From contig CAWEQO010000001.1 of NCBI GenBank assembly GCA_963811225.1, positions 558,001 to 622,000 on the forward strand: DNA of 64,000 bases. Direction: 5' to 3'. This stretch comes from CAWEQO01 sp963811225 (lineage in GTDB: Bacteria > Chloroflexota > Anaerolineae > Anaerolineales > Anaerolineaceae). Below, piece after piece: positions 28,725 through 37,568 of the stretch. A program made the position numbers and the translations under genes. The notes under the pieces are model-generated. The model had not been told where the DNA came from. It saw only the letters and a list, made by a program, of their open reading frames with translations, and made no database searches. How positions within the stretch are numbered: the first letter of the stretch is position 1; each line of letters starts with the position of its first letter.

Positions 28725-28796
28725 ACCTGTGCTGCTCTTCTCTTCTTATGTGGATCCGTACTTTAATTTTAGTACGAAAGTCAAGAACCGGAAAGA

Positions 28797-28899
28797 GCGC
28801 AAAGCAGCTTTTAAAGAAGGCCGAAAAAGCAAATGCGCCCAGGTTTTTCAAATTGGGCGCATTTGCTTTCTCGATGTTCTTTTAGAAGCCGCTTTGCGC
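28797..28899. terminator. Two-level palindrome after the sensor-domain gene
   Basis: Inner arms 28826-28841 and 28854-28869 (16 bp, exact) are nested in outer arms GCGCAAAGC (28797-28805) and GCTTTGCGC (28891-28899). The outer arm touches the stop of the minus-strand sensor gene, so it probably ends that transcript. Confidence 0.6.
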
Positions 28900-29580
28900 T
28901 TAAGCCTCTACAGCCAGGATCGTTTCAGGGGCGACCGGGGCTGAGGAGAAGTTGCCGAGCATGACCCGGGCGAAACTGGCCGAGAGCCAGGCCAGGCCGT
29001 TGAAGACGTGCAGCGAGATGAAGCCGATCAGCACACCTGCCAGGCTGATCAGCAGAGCTTCGCCGAGGGTGTCGATGACCCAGACCATGTTGTAGCTGTA
29101 GATGCCGATGCTCAGGTCCCAGGTGGGGAAGCTCCAGTTGTAGTAGAAGGGGGCGAGGATCAGAGCGCCCGAGAGCGACACCAGGGTGACCAGAACAGTG
29201 AAGCAGAAGATGCCGACGGGCAGCTTGAGCAGCAGGTAGGCCAGACCCTTCCAGGTGACCGGATTCTTGAGGGCGGCGACGAACTGCTGCCAGACCGACA
29301 GGCTGGTCAGGTCGCGCGGCTGCATGGACGGAATGTCCGCGCGCAGCAGCCAGACGGCCAACTGGCGCTCGAAAGCCGTCAGGCCGTACCAGGCGGCGAA
29401 CATGGCAACCAGCAGGGCCAGTCCGATCCACAGGATGATGGTGCCAAGGCCGAGCGACAGCCCGGTGACCAGGAACACGAAGTAGAACAGTCCCAGCGGG
29501 AAGGCCAGCAGCAAGTAGACGAAATTGAGGTAGGTCTGGCTTTTTGCCACGACGCCGAAGAATTTTTCAAGTGCGTTCAT
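28900..29580 (-). CDS. Stand-alone membrane sensor-domain protein
   Basis: 226 aa from the ATG at 29580, with GAAAGAGAG upstream. Four hydrophobic stretches in two pairs (FVYLLLAFPLGLFYFVFLV and about 45-65; then GLAYLLLKLPVGIFCFTVLV and about 175-195) and the repeated LAYLLLKLP/F-G-hydrophobic pattern match the putative sensor domain usually fused to LuxR-linked histidine kinases in actinobacteria and Chloroflexota. Here no kinase is attached and none lies next to it, so it may be a free sensor or a membrane protein with another role. A perfect 64-base palindrome separates it from the divergent DUF3054 operon. Confidence 0.72.
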   Translation of the reverse strand: MNALEKFFGVVAKSQTYLNFVYLLLAFPLGLFYFVFLVTGLSLGLGTIILWIGLALLVAMFAAWYGLTAFERQLAVWLLRADIPSMQPRDLTSLSVWQQFVAALKNPVTWKGLAYLLLKLPVGIFCFTVLVTLVSLSGALILAPFYYNWSFPTWDLSIGIYSYNMVWVIDTLGEALLISLAGVLIGFISLHVFNGLAWLSASFARVMLGNFSSAPVAPETILAVEA

Positions 29581-29644
29581 GATGGTTCTCTCTTTCAATT
29601 GTTGATGCTTTATATACGGATGCAGGGTGGGAATCGTTGCAGAG

Positions 29645-29708
29645 AAGAGAACAGAGAGGGGAGAACCGTAAAAGCGCGCTTTTACGGTTCTCCCCTCTCT
29701 GTTCTCTT
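29645..29708. repeat. Perfect 64-base palindrome, GAGAACAGAGAG family
   Basis: 29645-29676 and 29677-29708 are exact complements with no loop (centre GCGCGC). It lies between two divergent genes, where no terminator is expected. A divergent location argues for a role other than simple termination, for example insulation or a mobile repeat. Confidence 0.7.
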
Positions 29709-29758
29709 TCCCCCGCTTGACGATTTAGACTAATTCAGTTAGGATTCATATATACGCA

Positions 29759-30169
29759 ATGGACGCTACGAATACGCAATCTCCCCCGATTCTGCTCCTG
29801 GCAGGCGATGGTCTCGCACTGCTGATTGTGACGTGGATTGGGTTCGCCAGTCACGGTGAGAGCCTGCTCACGCCGCGCTGGCTGCTCACCTTCGTGCCGC
29901 TGTTGGCCGCGTGGGCGCTGGCTGCGCCCTGGCTGGGCGCTTACATGCCCGGTACGCGCTGCTCGACGAGCGGCATCTGGCGCGCCGCCCTGGCGATGCT
30001 GCTGGCGGCCCCGCTGGCAACCTTTCTGCGGGCGATCTTGATCGGCGAAACGCTGACGCCGGTGGTGTTCATTGCAGTCATGATGGGCGTATCGGCGCTG
30101 GGCATGGCCGCCTGGCGCAGTGTCTGGTGGTTGATCTGCAAACGGACGGTTTCTCATGGAAGAAGCTGA
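29759..30169 (+). CDS. DUF3054 membrane protein
   Basis: 136 aa with four hydrophobic segments: ILLLAGDGLALLIVTWIGF at the start, then LLTFVPLLAAWALAAPWLGAY, AALAMLLAAPLATFLRAILI and VVFIAVMMGVSALGMAAWR. The AGDxxALLxxTxIGxxSHG start is the hallmark of DUF3054. Function unknown. Its last 14 bases overlap the start of the sigma-factor gene in another frame, so it is probably the first gene of the sigma operon and its translation may feed the next. Confidence 0.85.
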   Translation: MDATNTQSPPILLLAGDGLALLIVTWIGFASHGESLLTPRWLLTFVPLLAAWALAAPWLGAYMPGTRCSTSGIWRAALAMLLAAPLATFLRAILIGETLTPVVFIAVMMGVSALGMAAWRSVWWLICKRTVSHGRS

Positions 30170-30770
30170 ACTCGTAACCGCGGCGCAATCGGGCGACTTG
30201 AACGCCTTCAATCAGCTGGTGCTGACCTACCAGGAGGTGGCCTTTAACGTGGCTTACCGCATCCTGCTGGATGATGCATCCGCCGATGACGCCACCCAAA
30301 ACGCCTTCTTGCTGGCTTACACCAAGCTCGACAGCTACCGGGGCGGATCGTTCCGCGCCTGGCTGTTGCGCATCGTCACTAACAGCTGCTACGATGAGCT
30401 GCGCCGCCGCAAGCGTCGCCCGACCACTCCACTGGAGCCGCTGGACAACTCCGGCGAAGAAGAGATCGAGTCGCCGAGCTGGATGGCGGATGACGGCCCC
30501 AGCCCCGAGGATCACGCCGAGCAATCCGAGCTGAACCAGGCGGTGGTGCGCTGCCTGCAAGACCTGCCGGACGACTTCCGGGTGGTCGTGGTCATGGTGG
30601 ACGTGCAGGGCTTCGATTATCAAGAGACCTCTAACGCCATCGGCAAGCCGCTCGGAACGGTCAAGAGCCGGCTGGCGCGCGCTCGGATGAAATTGAGGGA
30701 CTGCCTGCAAGGCGTTTGGGAACTTTTACCGGGTGAGTTTCGTCTAGGATTCGAGGAAAGAATGGCATGA
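30156..30770 (+). CDS. ECF-type RNA polymerase sigma factor
   Basis: 204 aa. Region 2 (about 10-80) reads NAFNQLVLTYQEVAFNVAYRIL, then ASADDATQNAFLLAYTKLDSYRGG (2.3/2.4), WLLRIVTNSCYDELRRRKRR. Region 4 (about 130-185) reads LQDLPDDFRVVVVMVDVQGFDYQETSNAIGKPLGTVKSRLARARMKL, the -35-binding helix-turn-helix. The linker is acidic and about 45 residues long, as in sigma-E-like (RpoE) factors. It overlaps DUF3054 upstream and overlaps the anti-sigma gene by 4 bases (ATGA), the usual sign of a sigma/anti-sigma pair. The factor probably directs an envelope or stress regulon and its own operon. Confidence 0.95.
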   Translation: MEEAELVTAAQSGDLNAFNQLVLTYQEVAFNVAYRILLDDASADDATQNAFLLAYTKLDSYRGGSFRAWLLRIVTNSCYDELRRRKRRPTTPLEPLDNSGEEEIESPSWMADDGPSPEDHAEQSELNQAVVRCLQDLPDDFRVVVVMVDVQGFDYQETSNAIGKPLGTVKSRLARARMKLRDCLQGVWELLPGEFRLGFEERMA

Positions 30771-31765
30771 TGAAACCACAGCTTACACCCAAAGACTGGC
30801 AGCTACTCTCCGAATACCTGGACGGACAGCTCTCCGAGCGCGATCAGGCAAAACTGGAGCAGCGCCTCAAAAAGCAGGCCGAACTGCACACCGCGCTCGA
30901 AGATATGCGCCAGATGCGGTCGGTTCTGCGCGCTGTGCCGCGCCACAAAGTGCCCCACAACTTCACGCTCACGCATGCCATGGTAGCCGAACAGCAGCAA
31001 ACCAGCAGATTCCTGCGCTGGATCCCAGCACTGAGCTTATCCTCGGCGCTGGCGACGCTGATCCTGGTCGTCACGCTTCTGCTCGGCGGTGCGCCCGCGA
31101 TGACGGGTGGTCCACAAGTGGCCCAAGCCCCTCCGCAAGAATTTGCGATGGCGCAAAAGAGCGCCGACCTCACGGCCCAGCAAACCGAAGGCCCGATCAT
31201 CCTGTGGAATGGGCAATACGGTGCGGCTACCGGGCTTGGCGGCGGTGGCGGCGGTGGCGGTGGCGGCGAAGTGGACGGTCGCGGTGGCGGACCGGGCCTC
31301 GGTGGCGGCGGCGAAGCGCCGCAGCAGGCCGTACCCCAACAGCCGCCCAGCATGCTGCAAGAGGAGCAGACGCCGGCCAATAAGGGCATCCCGCCCGCAC
31401 CGGAAGGCACTCCCCTACCCAACGATACGCTGGAAGCGCCCGCGGCCGGGCTGATGGCCATGCCGACCCAGACGCCGGAAGGCGAAGCCGCTCCGCAGGC
31501 TTTGGCGCAAGCTCCGTCAGCCGAAGCGGCCCCGATAGAGGGCAGCGGGCCGATCCTGGGCGTTGCGCCCAAGGACGAGCAAGGCAAAATCACAACGGTA
31601 ACCCCCTCACGGATCCTGACACAGCCGGAACAAGTAGAGAAACTACCCCCACCCAACGGGGTCCGGCGGTTCACAGGCCTGCTGGCGGCACAGATCGGCC
31701 TGGTGCTGATCGCCATCGCTGCCGGGCTGGGCGCGATCCTGCTAAGAATTCGATCCCGATCTTGA
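30767..31765 (+). CDS. Anti-sigma factor with zinc-finger-like N-terminus and glycine-rich exported loop
   Basis: 332 aa. The N-terminal 70 residues (LSEYLDGQLSERDQAKLEQRLKK, RSVLRAVP) match the cytoplasmic anti-sigma fold that clamps ECF factors, but the HxxxCxxC zinc motif is absent. A membrane span (about 88-108) is followed by a long exterior Gly/Pro/Ala segment with a run of ten Gly (about 158-168), and a second span (TGLLAAQIGLVLIAIAAGLG) near the end. A sensor loop held between two spans is unusual for this family. It overlaps the sigma gene by 4 bases and the NUDIX gene by 4 bases. Confidence 0.85.
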   Translation: MMKPQLTPKDWQLLSEYLDGQLSERDQAKLEQRLKKQAELHTALEDMRQMRSVLRAVPRHKVPHNFTLTHAMVAEQQQTSRFLRWIPALSLSSALATLILVVTLLLGGAPAMTGGPQVAQAPPQEFAMAQKSADLTAQQTEGPIILWNGQYGAATGLGGGGGGGGGGEVDGRGGGPGLGGGGEAPQQAVPQQPPSMLQEEQTPANKGIPPAPEGTPLPNDTLEAPAAGLMAMPTQTPEGEAAPQALAQAPSAEAAPIEGSGPILGVAPKDEQGKITTVTPSRILTQPEQVEKLPPPNGVRRFTGLLAAQIGLVLIAIAAGLGAILLRIRSRS

Positions 31766-32250
31766 GTCACACGAACGTCCGATACTGCATGCAGTGCGGC
31801 ACGGCCCTGGAGCTGCGGCCCCAGTTTGGCGCGCCGCGGCCGACCTGCCCGTCCTGCGGATGGATCTACTTTGCCGACCCGAAAGTGGCGGCGGCGGCGC
31901 TGGTCGAACAGGATGGCCGCGTGCTGCTGACCCGGCGGGTGAACGAACCGCACCAGGGCGAGTGGAGCCTGCCGGCAGGCTTCGTCGATGCGGGGGAAGA
32001 CCCGGCGCGAGCGGCCGAGCGCGAATGCCTGGAGGAGACCGGCCTGCAGGTGCGGGTGATGGCGCTGTTGGACGTGGTAGCGGGGCGCGAGCATGACCGC
32101 GGCGCAGATATGGTGATCCTGTACCGGGCCGAAGTGGTGGGCGGAGATATGCGCCCGGGCGACGATGCGGATCAGGTGGGGTTCTTCAGCAGGGACCATT
32201 TGCCGCCGCTGGCGTTCGAGGCGACGAAACGGGCGCTGGGAATCGAATAA
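31762..32250 (+). CDS. NUDIX hydrolase with N-terminal zinc ribbon
   Basis: 162 aa. CMQCGTAL and PTCPSCGW (four Cys, about residues 9-38) form a rubredoxin-like zinc ribbon. The NUDIX box is complete: GFVDAGEDPARAAERECLEETGL (G x5 E x7 REUxEExGU, about residues 72-94). Such proteins are similar to NudC-type or ADP-ribose/NAD-related pyrophosphatases; the substrate cannot be read from sequence. The start is TTG at 31762, overlapping the anti-sigma stop, which implies coupled translation. Confidence 0.9.
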   Translation: MSHTNVRYCMQCGTALELRPQFGAPRPTCPSCGWIYFADPKVAAAALVEQDGRVLLTRRVNEPHQGEWSLPAGFVDAGEDPARAAERECLEETGLQVRVMALLDVVAGREHDRGADMVILYRAEVVGGDMRPGDDADQVGFFSRDHLPPLAFEATKRALGIE

Positions 32251-32280
32251 GACTCACAACGGGAGCTTGATATGCTCCCT

Positions 32281-32366
32281 ATGCACGAAAACAGGATCGT
32301 TTTTTGGTTGATTGGCGGCGCAGTTGCGCCGCCAATCAACCAAAAAACGATCCTGTTTTCGTGCAT
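32281..32366. repeat. 86-base near-perfect palindrome (42-bp arms, 2-base loop)
   Basis: 32281-32322 and 32325-32366 are exact complements. The arms contain T6/A6 runs and a GC-rich centre. It is 30 bases after the NUDIX stop and about 45 bases before a TATAAT box at 32408-32413 that probably serves the histidine kinase gene. Its length far exceeds a normal terminator. Confidence 0.8.
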
Positions 32367-32407
32367 CCCTATACGCACATCTTCAACGATTGATTATTAT
32401 TATCCGT

Positions 32408-32413
32408 TATAAT
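32408..32413 (+). promoter_or_regulatory. -10 box upstream of the histidine kinase gene
   Basis: TATAAT in an AT-rich stretch about 100 bases before the kinase start. No good -35 sequence at 17 bases. Confidence 0.4.
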
Positions 32414-32510
32414 ACAAGTAGAGAGTTGTAAGGTTTATAAAATGTTTACGGTTGATCCATCTTGAAGCTTGCGTTTATGTGAAAGACAAATCCCTCGGAA
32501 AGAGCTACAT

Positions 32511-34889
32511 ATGACCGAGAAAAGCACCAAGAGGCAACAAACAACCAGTGGGGAAACAGATAGAGCAACCAAACCAACAGCATCGAACGCAGAAACGGAA
32601 CTGGAAGCGGTAAATTTAGCCACTTGCATTTTTTACCTCGATAAAGACTTGCACTTTATCCGGGTGAATAAGGCATTTGCTAAAGCGACCGGTTACCAGG
32701 CAGAAGAACTCGAGGGAAAGAAATTTCACGACATTTTCCCCATCGAAGAATATCAACAACTTTTCTGCAACATCCTCAAAACTGGAAAGCCCTATTTCGC
32801 GGAAGGTGAGCCGCTGGAAATCTCACAGCAGTACGGGAAAGCGCCCGGTTACTGGGACGTTGCCATTCATCCAATCCTTGGGACGGACGGAACTCCGTTC
32901 CAAATTGTTGTTACCCTGGCAGACGTGACTCAGCGGCGGGAATCAATGCAGGCGTTGAAGGAGTCCAACGAGCTGTTCCGGCACATGTTCGAGATGGCGC
33001 CAGACGCCAACTTGCTGGTGCGGAAGGATGGCACGATTGCCAAGATCAACCAAGAGGCCGAGAAGCTGTTCGGCTACAGACGAGATGTGTTGAAGGGCCA
33101 GAAGATCGAAAATCTGATTCCAGAGCCGGTGCGAGGCTGGCACGCCGAGATAAGGAAGCGCTACATGGAAAACCCGGACTCCCGGCGCATGGCTGAGCGA
33201 CAGCAGCTGGAAGGGCGCGACAGGCAAGGGAAGCTTTTCCCGGTGGAGGTGTCACTCAGTCCGCTGAACGTGGAACACGAGATCCAAATCCTGGTGGTGG
33301 TGCAGGATATCTCGCAGCGGCTCTCCGCACAAAGAGAACTGCAAGAGAAGAATAAGATCGTGCAGCTGCTGCGGGATGTGGCGGTGGCGGCGAACGGGGC
33401 CCACAGCATTGAGGAGGCGCTAAAGTATGCGCTGGTACGCATCTGCGCCTTCCTGGATTGGCCGGTCGGGCAGGCTTACATGGTGGAACCGTCCGGCATC
33501 ACCGGAATGGAGATCTACCACAGTAAAGATCCACAACGCTTCGCCCACTTCCGAGAAGCCAGCCTGAAGCAGGATTATACAAAAGGACGGGGCATGGTCG
33601 GGCGGGTGGTGCAGCACGAGGGGCCGGAGTGGTTGGCGGATATCCAAACCAACCCCGATTTCATCCGCAGTGAGGAGGCGCAGCAAGCGGGATTGAAAAC
33701 CGGGCTGGCGCTGCCGATCCTGACCGGCAAAGAGACCGCAGCCGTGCTGGAGTTTTTCACCGACGAGGTGGTCATACCAATCCAGTCGTTCCTGGACATC
33801 CTGCCGCACGTGGTCACCCAGTTGGGACGAGTAGTCGAGCGGGTGCGGGCCGAGGAGGAGCTGACCCGCAGCGAGGCGCGCTTCCGGGCAATCTTCGAGG
33901 GCTCGGCGATTGGCATCCTGATGACGGACATCAACGGCAGGGTGGTGATCGTCAATCCGGCGCTGGAAGAGATGCTGTATTATCCGGCCGGGGCGCTGAG
34001 CGGCGCGCACATCCGCCAGCTGCTGCAGGCAGAGGAAGCGGTCAAACACCGCTTGCAGGTGCGGGCGCTGCTGGCAGAGACGGGGATGTATCCCCCACTG
34101 GAACTGCGCTACCGGCGCAAGGACGGTAGCGCCATCTTGGGCCGCAACGTGGCCTCGGTTGTATACGACCTGGACGGCGTGCCGCGCTATGTGATCACGA
34201 TGGTGGAAGACATTACACAGCAAAAGGAGATGCAGGACGAGCTGGCGGAGCTGCGGCGCACGATGCTGTCCAACGTGGAGAACGAGCGCATCCGCCTGGC
34301 ACAAGACATCCACGACGGGCCGATCCAAGACCTGTACGTGATCAACATGCAGTTGAACGGGCTGCTGGACGAGGTCGAGGACACAGAGCCGGTCCAAGAG
34401 GCGATGAACGCGGTCGAGAGCGTCATCGGCTCGCTGCGGGACACGATCACCGAACTGCGCCCACCGACGCTGGCGCAGTTCGGGCTGGAGCGGGCGATCC
34501 ACTCGCACGCCGAGCGCCTCCAGGAAGCCAACCAGCGGCTGAAGATCCACCTGGACCTGGAGAGCGATCAGCAGCGGCTGCCGCAGCCGGTCCGGTTGGC
34601 GCTGTTCCGCAACTATAAATCGGCAGTCAGCAACGTCGTGCGGCACGCCGAGGCGAAGAACCTGTGGGTGCACTTCCACATCCGAGACCAACAGGCAATC
34701 CTGGAGGTGGAAGACGACGGCAGAGGCTTTGAGTTCCCCAAGCGGCTGGTGGATCTGACGCGCGGCGGCCACCTGGGGCTGGTGGGCATGCTCGAACGGG
34801 CCGAGTCGATGGGCGGGAAGCTGGAGGTGAAAGCGGAACCGGGCAAAGGCACGCGGGTGCAGACGGTGGTGCCGTTCGAGGAAAGCTGA
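32511..34889 (+). CDS. PAS-PAS-GAF-PAS sensor histidine kinase (NarL-type)
   Basis: 792 aa, no membrane span, so a cytoplasmic sensor. Order: PAS (about 35-145; NKAFAKATGYQAEELEGKKF), PAS (about 155-270; FGYRRDVLKGQKIENLIPEP), GAF (about 285-435), PAS (about 450-565; NPALEEMLYYPAGALSG), HisKA_3 dimerisation helix with phosphoacceptor His in RLAQDIHDGPIQDLYV (about 601), and a HATPase domain with VSNVVRHAEA, DDGRGFEF and GLVGMLERAE. HisKA_3 kinases usually pair with LuxR-type regulators, but none is adjacent. Start chosen at the ATG at 32511, after GGAAAGAG; an upstream TTG in the same frame is less likely. Its stop lies within the palindrome at 34882-34987. Confidence 0.93.
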   Translation: MTEKSTKRQQTTSGETDRATKPTASNAETELEAVNLATCIFYLDKDLHFIRVNKAFAKATGYQAEELEGKKFHDIFPIEEYQQLFCNILKTGKPYFAEGEPLEISQQYGKAPGYWDVAIHPILGTDGTPFQIVVTLADVTQRRESMQALKESNELFRHMFEMAPDANLLVRKDGTIAKINQEAEKLFGYRRDVLKGQKIENLIPEPVRGWHAEIRKRYMENPDSRRMAERQQLEGRDRQGKLFPVEVSLSPLNVEHEIQILVVVQDISQRLSAQRELQEKNKIVQLLRDVAVAANGAHSIEEALKYALVRICAFLDWPVGQAYMVEPSGITGMEIYHSKDPQRFAHFREASLKQDYTKGRGMVGRVVQHEGPEWLADIQTNPDFIRSEEAQQAGLKTGLALPILTGKETAAVLEFFTDEVVIPIQSFLDILPHVVTQLGRVVERVRAEEELTRSEARFRAIFEGSAIGILMTDINGRVVIVNPALEEMLYYPAGALSGAHIRQLLQAEEAVKHRLQVRALLAETGMYPPLELRYRRKDGSAILGRNVASVVYDLDGVPRYVITMVEDITQQKEMQDELAELRRTMLSNVENERIRLAQDIHDGPIQDLYVINMQLNGLLDEVEDTEPVQEAMNAVESVIGSLRDTITELRPPTLAQFGLERAIHSHAERLQEANQRLKIHLDLESDQQRLPQPVRLALFRNYKSAVSNVVRHAEAKNLWVHFHIRDQQAILEVEDDGRGFEFPKRLVDLTRGGHLGLVGMLERAESMGGKLEVKAEPGKGTRVQTVVPFEES

Positions 34890-34987
34890 AACGCAAAGAT
34901 GCGCCGGCCGAAAAAAGTTGAAGAACAAGAAGGGCTGTACTTATTTTCTTCCTTCTTTGCGCCGGCGCATCTTTGCGTTTCAGCTTT
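34882..34987. terminator. Long palindrome covering the kinase stop codon
   Basis: Arms 34882-34908 and 34961-34987 are exact 27-base complements. The inner sequences also pair partly (AAAAAAGTTGAAGAA with TTCTTCCTTCTTT). The right arm ends in a T-run on the + strand. The arm core (CGCAAAGATGCGCCGG) is akin to that at 27177-27273. Confidence 0.75.
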
Positions 34988-35072
34988 TTTAGATTGTGAT
35001 AAAATCGAGTTGTACTTTTGTTCTGATATACACTTGTTTGACTGTATCGGATAGAACGAGGAAGGATTCACC

Positions 35073-37508
35073 GTGGCCGGATCGACGCAACGAAAGAAGA
35101 AATCGACCAGCAGCCGGCCGGTAAAAACCCGAACGGCGAAATCGAAGCCGACGAGCCGCGCCAAGCCGGCGGCATCCAAACGAAAACCAAAGCGCACCAC
35201 TGTCTCGAAGCGTATCAACAAGCGGGTGGCCGACAAGCGCCAGGCGCCGCGCCTCGATCTGGGGAGCATCTCCCCCGAGCGCAAACTGGACGTGACCGGA
35301 GTTGCGCTGGCGCTGGCGGGACTGATGACGCTGCTCAGCCTGCTGTCCAGTTCACGCGGCAGTATCACCGGCATGTGGATCAGCTGGCTGGGACAGCTGG
35401 CGGGCTGGGGTTCGTTCTTACTGCCCCTCGCCCTGATTGTTGTCGGGTTGTGGCTGGTGTTCCGCAACCTGGAGCAGCTGCCGCGCCTCTCGGCCGAACG
35501 CATCACCGGCGTAACGCTGCTGTACCTGAATTTGCTGTCCTGGCTGCACGTGCTGTCGCACGGCAATTTCGAGACAGCCTTGAACAAGAGCGGCGGCGGA
35601 CTGGTCGGAGCCGGATTCCAATGGCTGCTGGTGAAAGGCTTTGGCATAGGCGGGGCCGTTGTGGTGTTGATCGCCTGGCTGCTGCTGGCGCTGGCCTTCA
35701 CCCTCGACGTATCGATCCCCGAGTTGTTCCAGTATGCGCAGCAAATGACAATGGCGCTCAAGCGGCGCAAAGAGACTGCAGCGACCCAAGCCCCTGCGAT
35801 GGAAGAGCCGGAATTCGCCCCGCCGCCCGCCGAAGCCGGCCACCTGCCCCCTAACTTCCACCCCATCCATCCCCCTGCCAACAGCCGAGCTGCGGCCCCA
35901 ACGGCGTCCAGCCCGGCCGAGCAGACGGCGGATGCGCCTCAAAACGGCCGCAATGGGAGCCGCAGGAAACCGGAACCGGTGACGGTATCGCCCTCCGGTA
36001 AGGACAATGCCATCCAGCCGGATACCGGCGATTGGACGCTGCCTCCGATCGAAGCCATCCTCGACCCACCTACCCCGCAAGCCATCGCCGCCAACAGCGA
36101 CAAGGAGCGCGCTACGCTGATCGAAGATACGCTGGCCTCGTTCGGCGCGCCGGGCCACATCGTGGATATCTCGCGCGGGCCGACGGTCACGCAGTTTGGG
36201 GTCGAGCCGGACTTCATCGAGACGCGCAACGGGCGCACGCGCGTGCGGGTCAGCAAGATCGCCAACCTGGCGGACGATCTGGCGCTGGCGCTGGCGGCGC
36301 AGCGCATCCGCATCCAGGCGCCGGTGCCGGGGCGCAGCTATTTGGGCATCGAAGTGCCCAACACCGAGGTCAGCCGGGTAACTCTGCGCGAGGTGATGGA
36401 GAGTGAGCCGTTCAAGAAGCTGCGCTCGCCGCTGCGCTTCGGACTGGGCAAGGATGTGGCCGGAAAACCGGCCTCCTACGATCTTGCGGCGATGCCGCAC
36501 TTGCTGATCGCCGGAACCACCGGCTCGGGCAAGTCGGTGTGCGTCAACGCCATATTGAGCTGTTTCCTATTGAATAACGCGCCCGCCGACCTGCGATTGG
36601 TGCTGGTGGACCCGAAACGGGTGGAGCTGACCGGCTATAACGGCATCCCACACCTGCTGGACCGGGTGGTGACCGACGCCGAGAAGGTCATCGGCGCGCT
36701 GCAGTGGATGCTGCGTGAGATGGACAGCCGCTACCACCGCTTCTCGAAAGAAGGGGTGCGCAATATCCAGGAGTACAATAAACGCCACCCCGACGAGCGC
36801 CTGCCCTACCTGGTGGTGGTGATCGACGAACTGGCCGACCTGATGATGCTGGCTCCTGACGAGACCGAGCGCAGCATCACCCGCCTGGCGCAGCTGGCCC
36901 GGGCGACCGGTATCCACATGGTGCTGGCGACGCAGCGTCCCTCGGTGGACGTGCTGACCGGGTTGATCAAGGCCAACTTCCCGGCGCGCATCGCCTTCGC
37001 GGTGGCATCGGGCATCGACAGCCGGGTGATCCTCGACCAACCGGGTGCCGAGCGCCTGCTGGGCCGTGGCGACATGCTGTTCCAGGCGCCGGACGCGTCT
37101 GCGCCGGTGCGCTTGCAGGGTGTATATGTGTCCGACTCGGAAACGCAGCGGCTGGTGGATTACTGGCGCTTCTCGGCGTCCAAGATCAGCCTGACCCACC
37201 CAGAGAACAACGAGGAGGGCGCCGGCACGAGACTGCCGGTGGGCGCGCCGCTGCAGCAGGTGCCGCTGTGGGATATGGAAGAAGAGGAAGACAGTGACCC
37301 GCTATACAAGGAAGCGATCGAGTTAGTGCGGCGCGAGGGCCGCGCCTCGATCACCATGCTGCAGCGGCGGATGCGCATCGGCTACACCCGGGCGGCCCGG
37401 CTGATCGACACGATGGAAGACAAGGAGATCATCGGCCCGTCGCAGACGAACTCGCAGGTGCGAGAGGTGCTGGATTACGGGCAGGGCGCACCGCCTGCAG
37501 AGGATTAG
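35073..37508 (+). CDS. ftsK: DNA translocase FtsK/SpoIIIE
   Basis: 811 aa. A very basic N-terminus (about 1-65) is followed by four membrane segments between about 75 and 225, a Pro/Ala-rich linker (about 240-330), and the RecA-like motor: Walker A AGTTGSGKSVCV (about residue 480), DPKRVELTGYNGIPHLL, Walker B YLVVVIDELADLM, and ATQRPSVDVLTG. The gamma winged-helix domain ends the protein (EAIELVRREGRASITMLQRRMRIGYTRAARL). It moves chromosome ends through the division septum. The linker is short for the family. The start is GTG with GAGGAAGGA upstream. Confidence 0.97.
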   Translation: MAGSTQRKKKSTSSRPVKTRTAKSKPTSRAKPAASKRKPKRTTVSKRINKRVADKRQAPRLDLGSISPERKLDVTGVALALAGLMTLLSLLSSSRGSITGMWISWLGQLAGWGSFLLPLALIVVGLWLVFRNLEQLPRLSAERITGVTLLYLNLLSWLHVLSHGNFETALNKSGGGLVGAGFQWLLVKGFGIGGAVVVLIAWLLLALAFTLDVSIPELFQYAQQMTMALKRRKETAATQAPAMEEPEFAPPPAEAGHLPPNFHPIHPPANSRAAAPTASSPAEQTADAPQNGRNGSRRKPEPVTVSPSGKDNAIQPDTGDWTLPPIEAILDPPTPQAIAANSDKERATLIEDTLASFGAPGHIVDISRGPTVTQFGVEPDFIETRNGRTRVRVSKIANLADDLALALAAQRIRIQAPVPGRSYLGIEVPNTEVSRVTLREVMESEPFKKLRSPLRFGLGKDVAGKPASYDLAAMPHLLIAGTTGSGKSVCVNAILSCFLLNNAPADLRLVLVDPKRVELTGYNGIPHLLDRVVTDAEKVIGALQWMLREMDSRYHRFSKEGVRNIQEYNKRHPDERLPYLVVVIDELADLMMLAPDETERSITRLAQLARATGIHMVLATQRPSVDVLTGLIKANFPARIAFAVASGIDSRVILDQPGAERLLGRGDMLFQAPDASAPVRLQGVYVSDSETQRLVDYWRFSASKISLTHPENNEEGAGTRLPVGAPLQQVPLWDMEEEEDSDPLYKEAIELVRREGRASITMLQRRMRIGYTRAARLIDTMEDKEIIGPSQTNSQVREVLDYGQGAPPAED

Positions 37509-37530
37509 AAAATAGAGAGCAGAGAGCAGA

Positions 37531-37567
37531 AGAACAGAGAGCAGCCGCTTTGACTGCTCTCTGTTCT
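37531..37567. terminator. 14-bp hairpin between convergent ftsK and rsmE, GAGAGCAG family
   Basis: Arms 37531-37544 and 37554-37567 are exact; weaker pairing extends outward to about 37511-37586. The right side overlaps the last codons of rsmE. It serves as a terminator for both genes. Confidence 0.65.
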
Positions 37568-37568
37568 G

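Noticed and set aside
28383..28766. Plus-strand hydrophobic frame over the small charged protein
   Set aside because: Its hydrophobicity mirrors the charged codons of the minus-strand frame, which has the more natural composition.
31238..31330. GGCGGTGGC tandem repeat as a mobile or regulatory repeat
   Set aside because: It is the in-frame glycine-rich loop of the anti-sigma protein.
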